Part shown: positions 36,210 to 39,868 of the stretch, one piece after another
Numbering within the stretch: the first letter of the stretch is position 1
Layout of the letters: each line of letters opens with the position of its first letter
Assembly (NCBI GenBank): GCA_012034655.1
Contig: JAAUOZ010000032.1
Coordinates: 1 to 39,868 of the forward strand
Direction: 5' to 3'
Source of the DNA: Leptolyngbyaceae cyanobacterium CSU_1_3
Lineage (GTDB): Bacteria; Cyanobacteriota; Cyanobacteriia; Leptolyngbyales; Leptolyngbyaceae
DNA: 39,868 nucleotides
Translations under genes and position numbers: made by a program
The notes under the pieces: model-generated
What the model was told of the DNA's origin: nothing
Database searches by the model: none
The model's input: the letters and a program-made list of their open reading frames with translations, nothing else

Positions 36210-36416
36210 ATGTCCATTACGCTGCAAGTCAACGGTGAACCGCATACCTGCTCCCCCAAAACCCTGCTGCCAGACCTTCTAGCGCAACTGGGTCTCAACC
36301 CGCGTCTGATTGCCGTCGAATATAACGGCGAAATTTTGCACCGCCAATTTTGGGCAAACACCGAAATGGGAGAGGGCGATCGGTTAGAAATCGTGACGAT
36401 CGTCGGTGGCGGCTAG
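36210..36416 (+). CDS. thiS: Sulfur carrier protein ThiS
   Basis: ThiS is the ubiquitin-like sulfur donor for thiazole synthesis. The 68-residue protein shows MSITLQVNGEPHTC, LGLNPRLIAVEYNGEIL and the C-terminal GDRLEIVTIVGGG, which ends in the Gly-Gly that is adenylated. It sits 26 bases after thiE. An upstream start at 36162 would overlap thiE and is not conserved. No dedicated ThiF is present in the window; the MoeB-rhodanese protein at 21118-22296 could activate it. Confidence 0.94.
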   Translation: MSITLQVNGEPHTCSPKTLLPDLLAQLGLNPRLIAVEYNGEILHRQFWANTEMGEGDRLEIVTIVGGG

Positions 36417-36424
36417 GGATGAAT

Positions 36425-36475
36425 TAGGAAGCCCCCACCGTAACGCCTAGCGGTCGGTGTGTGGTAGTTCACTTT
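36425..36475. mobile_element. Possible remnant of an IS200/IS605-type right end
   Basis: The sequence ggaagcccccaccgtaacgc, then ctagcggtcggtgtgtggta and gttcac forms an imperfect hairpin (CCACCG against CGGTCGG). Hairpin-plus-gtagttcac ends resemble the right termini of IS605/tnpB elements I recall from cyanobacteria. No transposase or TnpB is present, so this would be a solo end. Confidence 0.3.
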
Positions 36476-36535
36476 TGCATAATTGCCCTGGGCGAATCGT
36501 GGAAATCAACACAAATTTCAGTTGAGAAGATTCAC

Positions 36536-37003
36536 ATGATTCACCACATTTCGATCGCTGCCAAACAGCCCCTACACGTCGCTGAAGTGATAGCTGAACT
36601 GTGCCAGGGGCAAGCGTTTCCTTTTCCCGCTTACGAAGGCAGCTACATCGCACTCAACTTTGACCCCCACGGAACGATGGTTGAGGTGCTGCCTCAAGGG
36701 ACTGAATTGATTCCGGGGGAAACCTTTCGGATGAGTCCCATGCAAGCACCGACCCTAACCTACAGCGCTTTTCATGCCGCGATTTCAGTTCCAATTTCTG
36801 AAGAGCAAGTTCACGCGATCGCCCAGCGTGAAGGGTGGCATGTTAAGACCTGCGATCGAGAGGGCTATTTTAGCGTGATTGAAGTTTGGATAGAAAACCA
36901 ACAGTTGTTGGAGTTTCTACCCTCCACCTTCGCAGCCCAATATCGGTCTTTCATGCAACCAGACATGCTTGAGCAGTTTGTTACAGCAGGGGCAACCGCT
37001 TAA
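36536..37003 (+). CDS. Small conserved protein, possibly VOC/glyoxalase-like
   Basis: The 155-residue soluble protein starts MIHHISIAAKQPLHVAEVIA. HHISIAA at the N-terminus, FDPHGTMVEVLPQG in the middle and AFHAAISVPISEEQVHAIAQ resemble the paired beta-alpha-beta modules of the vicinal-oxygen-chelate fold, but metal ligands are not certain. I chose ATG 36536, preceded by GAGAAG; the frame is open from 36461. It lies between thiS and the convergent glmS. Function is unknown. Confidence 0.6.
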   Translation: MIHHISIAAKQPLHVAEVIAELCQGQAFPFPAYEGSYIALNFDPHGTMVEVLPQGTELIPGETFRMSPMQAPTLTYSAFHAAISVPISEEQVHAIAQREGWHVKTCDREGYFSVIEVWIENQQLLEFLPSTFAAQYRSFMQPDMLEQFVTAGATA

Positions 37004-37077
37004 ACGTTGCCGGTCAAGTTGAGTTTGAGGGATCAAAAAACCATCAAGATTTGGTTCCTCTCTTTATCCCTCCTTTC

Positions 37078-38979
37078 CTACTCCACCGTTACCGATTTCG
37101 CCAGGTTTCGGGGCTGATCGACATCCAATCCGCGTCTTGCAGCAATGTGATATGCCAAAAGTTGCAGCGGAATCACCGTCAAAATGGGCGACAGCAACTC
37201 ATCAACGTGGGGTACAGGAATTAGCGTGTCGAAGGTGTCAGCAGCTTCTTGTTCATCCATCGGGGTGACACCGATCAGCCGAGCATCGCGCGCCCGTGCT
37301 TCTTGGGCATTGGAGAGCACTTTCTCGTAGACGGTTCCGGGCATGGCGATCGTGACCACAGGCACTTTTGCATCCAAAAGCGCGATCGGTCCATGTTTCA
37401 TTTCACCCGCCGGATAGCCTTCAGCGTGGATGTAGCTGATTTCTTTGAGTTTTAAGGCTCCTTCGAGGGCGATCGGGAAGTTGATTCCTCGTCCCAAAAA
37501 GATGAAGTCTTGGGTCTCGGCGAAATCGTGGGCCAGTTCCTCAATGTAGCGTTCTTGACTTTCTAGCACCATCTCCATCTGGGCAGGGAGTTGGCGCAAC
37601 CCGACGAGCAACGCTTCGAGGTCTGCGGGCGATTTTGCCTGACGACGGTAGGTGAGGTCGAGCGACAGGGCGTAGAATGCCATGACCTGAGCGATGAAAG
37701 TCTTGGTGGCTGCAACGCCAATCTCGATGCCTGCGTGGGTGTCAATGATGTTAGAAATCAAATTCCCTAGAGAACTTTCGGGACGGTTGGTGATGCCGAG
37801 CAAGCGGGGCAGCAGTTCTGGGGTTTGGGTGAAGCCCGATCGACGCTTTTTCTCCATCTCTAGGGCGGCTAGCGTGTCGGCGGTTTCTCCAGACTGGGTG
37901 ACACCGATCGTCAAAGTATTCGGAGTCAGCGGCGCAGGTGCATAGCGAAATTCTGAGGCATAGTGAACTGTAGTCGTAATTCCTGCCACCTGTTCGAGGA
38001 GATACTTACCCACTAGACCCGCGTGCCAACTGGTTCCACAGGCCACAATTTGAACGTGCTGTAAATCTGCTAGTAGGTCAGCAGGTAATCCCAAATGGGT
38101 GGGCGATTTTGCAGCGTTTACAGCCATCCAATCGCCATCAAAATAAGCCTCCAGACAGGCTCTCACCACTCCTGGCTGCTCATAGATTTCCTTGAGCATA
38201 AAGTGTTTGAAGCCCTGTTTCTCGACCATAACGGGATTCCAATTTAAGGTGCGGGGGGCTTTTTTGAGGCGATGCCCATCAAAGCTGTAAATCTCAACGC
38301 CTAGAGGAGTCATCCGGGCAATTTCGCCATTCTCAAGTGGCAAAACCGCACGAGTGTAAGGAACCAAGGCGGGTGTGTCTGACGCGCAATAAAATTCACC
38401 TTGCCCAAATCCGAGCACGACGGGCGCTTGCTGCCGAGCCACAATTAGCTCATCGGGAGAATCGGCAGAGATGACGGCGATCGCAAAGGCCCCTTGCAAT
38501 TGATTGACCACCAGACGAACCGCTTCCAGCAAAGATGAGGAATGAGATGAATCTGATTTGAGGGTAGCAAGTTGTTCGGCGATCAGATGGGGGATGACCT
38601 CGGTGTCGGTGTCAGAACGAAACTCGCAGCCTCGACTTTTGAGGTCTTCGCGCAGTTCGCGGTAATTTTCGATGATGCCATTTTGGATGACTGCAATGCG
38701 CTTGTCAGTATCCATATGGGGGTGAGCGTTATATTCTTCGGGCTTGCCGTGGGTGGCCCAACGGGTATGAGCGATGCCCAGCCGAGCGGGATTGTCTTCG
38801 CCAGCCAACTTTTCTTCAAGGTTAATCAGCTTGCCCTTAGCGCGGACACAGTGAATTTCACCTTCTAAAACTGTGGCGATTCCGGCTGAGTCGTAGCCTC
38901 GATACTCCAACTTTCGCAGCCCTTCGAGCAAAATGCTGCTTGCCGCCTGGGTTCCGATGTAGCCGACAATTCCACACAT
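37078..38979 (-). CDS. glmS: Glutamine--fructose-6-phosphate aminotransferase (isomerizing)
   Basis: GlmS makes glucosamine-6-phosphate, the first step to UDP-GlcNAc for peptidoglycan and lipopolysaccharide. The 633-residue protein begins MCGIVGYIG (Cys2 is the nucleophile after Met removal) and shows KLEYRGYDSAGI, IAHTRWATHG and VIQNGIIENY in the glutaminase domain. Two SIS domains follow (CGTSWHAGLVGKYLLEQVAG, GRGINFPIALEGALKLKEIS), and it ends DQPRNLAKSVTVE as is typical. No glmS ribozyme is apparent upstream. The upstream 38980-39457 stretch has no gene. Confidence 0.97.
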   Translation of the reverse strand: MCGIVGYIGTQAASSILLEGLRKLEYRGYDSAGIATVLEGEIHCVRAKGKLINLEEKLAGEDNPARLGIAHTRWATHGKPEEYNAHPHMDTDKRIAVIQNGIIENYRELREDLKSRGCEFRSDTDTEVIPHLIAEQLATLKSDSSHSSSLLEAVRLVVNQLQGAFAIAVISADSPDELIVARQQAPVVLGFGQGEFYCASDTPALVPYTRAVLPLENGEIARMTPLGVEIYSFDGHRLKKAPRTLNWNPVMVEKQGFKHFMLKEIYEQPGVVRACLEAYFDGDWMAVNAAKSPTHLGLPADLLADLQHVQIVACGTSWHAGLVGKYLLEQVAGITTTVHYASEFRYAPAPLTPNTLTIGVTQSGETADTLAALEMEKKRRSGFTQTPELLPRLLGITNRPESSLGNLISNIIDTHAGIEIGVAATKTFIAQVMAFYALSLDLTYRRQAKSPADLEALLVGLRQLPAQMEMVLESQERYIEELAHDFAETQDFIFLGRGINFPIALEGALKLKEISYIHAEGYPAGEMKHGPIALLDAKVPVVTIAMPGTVYEKVLSNAQEARARDARLIGVTPMDEQEAADTFDTLIPVPHVDELLSPILTVIPLQLLAYHIAARRGLDVDQPRNLAKSVTVE

Positions 38980-39457
38980 AGCCCACTCCTGGATAAATTC
39001 GATCGTGATGTTATCCGCTAATTTAGCCTAAGTTTCTGCGAGTTAATCATGTATCAGCAAAGCGGGGGCTTGATGAGTGTGCCCGCCCCAAGGGCGGGTG
39101 TCCTTGCTAAAGGTGTCTGTGAGTCAATTAGAACCGTCCATTGTTTCTACCGTTCGCAGTTAGAGTTTGCGATCAACCCAAAATCTTCTACTTCAGAGTA
39201 GTTAGGTTGTCGTTGCCAGCCACCTAACACTGCGTTGGTGCGGACGGGAAAGAGGTTATCGGGGGGAATCCAAGGTTATCTGCCGCCGCACAACTTCACC
39301 GTTAGCTGGCTTAGTCTTTGGGTTAAGGCGTATCAGCAAGTTATCTGTGAGGTACTTGAGCCTGAAGGATGAGCGATCGCAAAACAGTTGTAGATGTTGA
39401 GTGACGATTTATATTTGACAGAGCAGTATTTTTGTAAATCGACTCAACAGTTTTGAT
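38980..39457. other. Gene-free region between glmS and mrr
   Basis: No gene is seen. It contains a GC hairpin (cccgccccaagggcggg, about 39080-39096) without a T-run, an attC-like palindrome (39201-39310) and a perfect -35 hexamer TTGACA at 39415-39420 upstream of mrr with no strong -10 partner. Confidence 0.55.
39201..39310. other. attC-like imperfect palindrome (integron-type recombination site candidate)
   Basis: ACCTAAC at 39222-39228 fits the RYYYAAC core, and GTTAGCT at 39301-39307 fits GTTRRRY with one mismatch. The outer arms (ccacctaacactgcgttggt then gcgg; ccgcacaacttcaccgttag then ctgg) are imperfect inverted repeats with bulges, matching at about 17 of 24 positions, as in attC sites. 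A further GTTAGGT (perfect GTTRRRY) lies at 39201-39207. No integrase gene is present in the window. Confidence 0.4.
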
Positions 39458-39868
39458 ATGAAGCGATCTGCCTCCTCAGTTCCAACCTTTGACTCAATGC
39501 TTCTGCCCACAATTCAGGCTCTACAGAGTTTGGGTGGGTCTGGCACAACTGAGGAGATTTATGAAAAAGTGGTACAGATTCTCAATGTCCCTGATAAGGT
39601 GCTTGAAATTCTGCATGGCAGTACATCACAAAGCGAGGTTGAGTACCGACTCGCGTGGAGTCGAACTTATCTGAAGAAGTATGGGCTTTTGCAGAATTCA
39701 GCACGCGGTGTATGGTCTTTAGTTTCAACTTCGATCAATCTTGATGATCTTGCTCCCAAAGAAATTGTTAGGACAGTTCGAGATGCTGATAAAAATAAGG
39801 CTGTATCTTCAGATGCACCAGATGAAGCTGTTGGAGCCATAGAAGCTTTAGAAGAGCTTGCATGGCAT
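39458..39868 (+). CDS. mrr: Mrr-type restriction endonuclease, N-terminal part (runs off window)
   Basis: The frame is open for 137 codons to the window edge, starting MKRSASSVPTFDSMLLPTIQ. It matches the Mrr N-terminal winged-helix domain: an early helix (ALQSLGGSGTTEEIYEKVVQ), EILHGSTSQSEVEYRLAWSR, then TYLKKYGLLQNSARGVWSLV. The expected C-terminal PD-(D/E)XK nuclease domain would lie outside the window. Mrr proteins cut methylated DNA (type IV restriction) or act as broader defence nucleases. An attC-like palindrome lies about 150 bases upstream. Confidence 0.85.
   Translation, partial: MKRSASSVPTFDSMLLPTIQALQSLGGSGTTEEIYEKVVQILNVPDKVLEILHGSTSQSEVEYRLAWSRTYLKKYGLLQNSARGVWSLVSTSINLDDLAPKEIVRTVRDADKNKAVSSDAPDEAVGAIEALEELAWH

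Noticed and set aside
39240-39372. Short open frame ending ...VICEVLEPEG
   Set aside because: It lies largely inside the attC-like palindrome and has no recognisable domain or start signal.
1-39868. CRISPR arrays, tRNA or rRNA genes, complete insertion sequences
   Set aside because: I saw no regularly spaced direct repeats with unique spacers, no tRNA-like cloverleaf and no transposase. A covariance-model scan could still find a small RNA that I missed.

Overview
The window is cyanobacterial chromosome. It carries oxygenic-photosynthesis genes (petB, petD, psbH, psbN, psbI, the D1-processing protease ctpA, light-independent chlorophyll synthesis gene chlB, a CpcS-type phycobilin lyase), and the HIP1 octamer GCGATCGC recurs throughout. 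Gene content fits a filamentous or Leptolyngbya-like lineage, but that placement is an inference.

Layout. 1-5 kb: a secreted DUF2459 protein, a Uma2-type nuclease-like protein, an N-formylglutamate amidohydrolase and purL. 5-7 kb: purF, flanked by two copies of a palindromic dispersed repeat. 7-14 kb: pxcA (proton extrusion), an SF1/AddB-like ATPase, an HD-domain phosphohydrolase overlapping ctpA, and a divergent promoter region leading into petB. 14-17 kb: petB-petD closed by a strong terminator, then chlB. 17-20.4 kb: a secreted protein behind a possible Pho box, a CHAT (caspase-like) protease, a decayed MazF/PemK toxin fragment, a G-rich array and a repeat-laden gene-poor stretch. 20.4-23 kb: a JAMM metalloprotease next to MoeB-rhodanese, then a DUF1176 protein. 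23-29 kb: psbH and psbN (divergent), a GH38 alpha-mannosidase, a cyanobacterial conserved protein and psbI. 29-35 kb: a large LptA/LptD-like DUF3769 envelope protein, an unknown protein, cpcS and a secreted beta-helix/SPOR protein. 35-39 kb: thiE-thiS, a small conserved protein and glmS. 39-39.9 kb: an attC-like palindrome and the 5' part of an Mrr restriction endonuclease that runs off the window.

The main cross-cutting observation is that six genes (purL, pxcA, the HD gene, chlB, the CHAT gene and the DUF3769 gene) are broken only by single-base indels: seven deletions and one insertion, mostly in or beside short homopolymers. Restoring one base at each place gives full-length, family-typical proteins. 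This pattern points to residual assembly error rather than gene decay, and I annotate each as one gene.

I did not find a convincing undescribed multi-gene system. The best leads are the JAMM + E1-like/rhodanese pair with ThiS elsewhere in the window, the attC-like palindrome next to mrr, and the repeat families.
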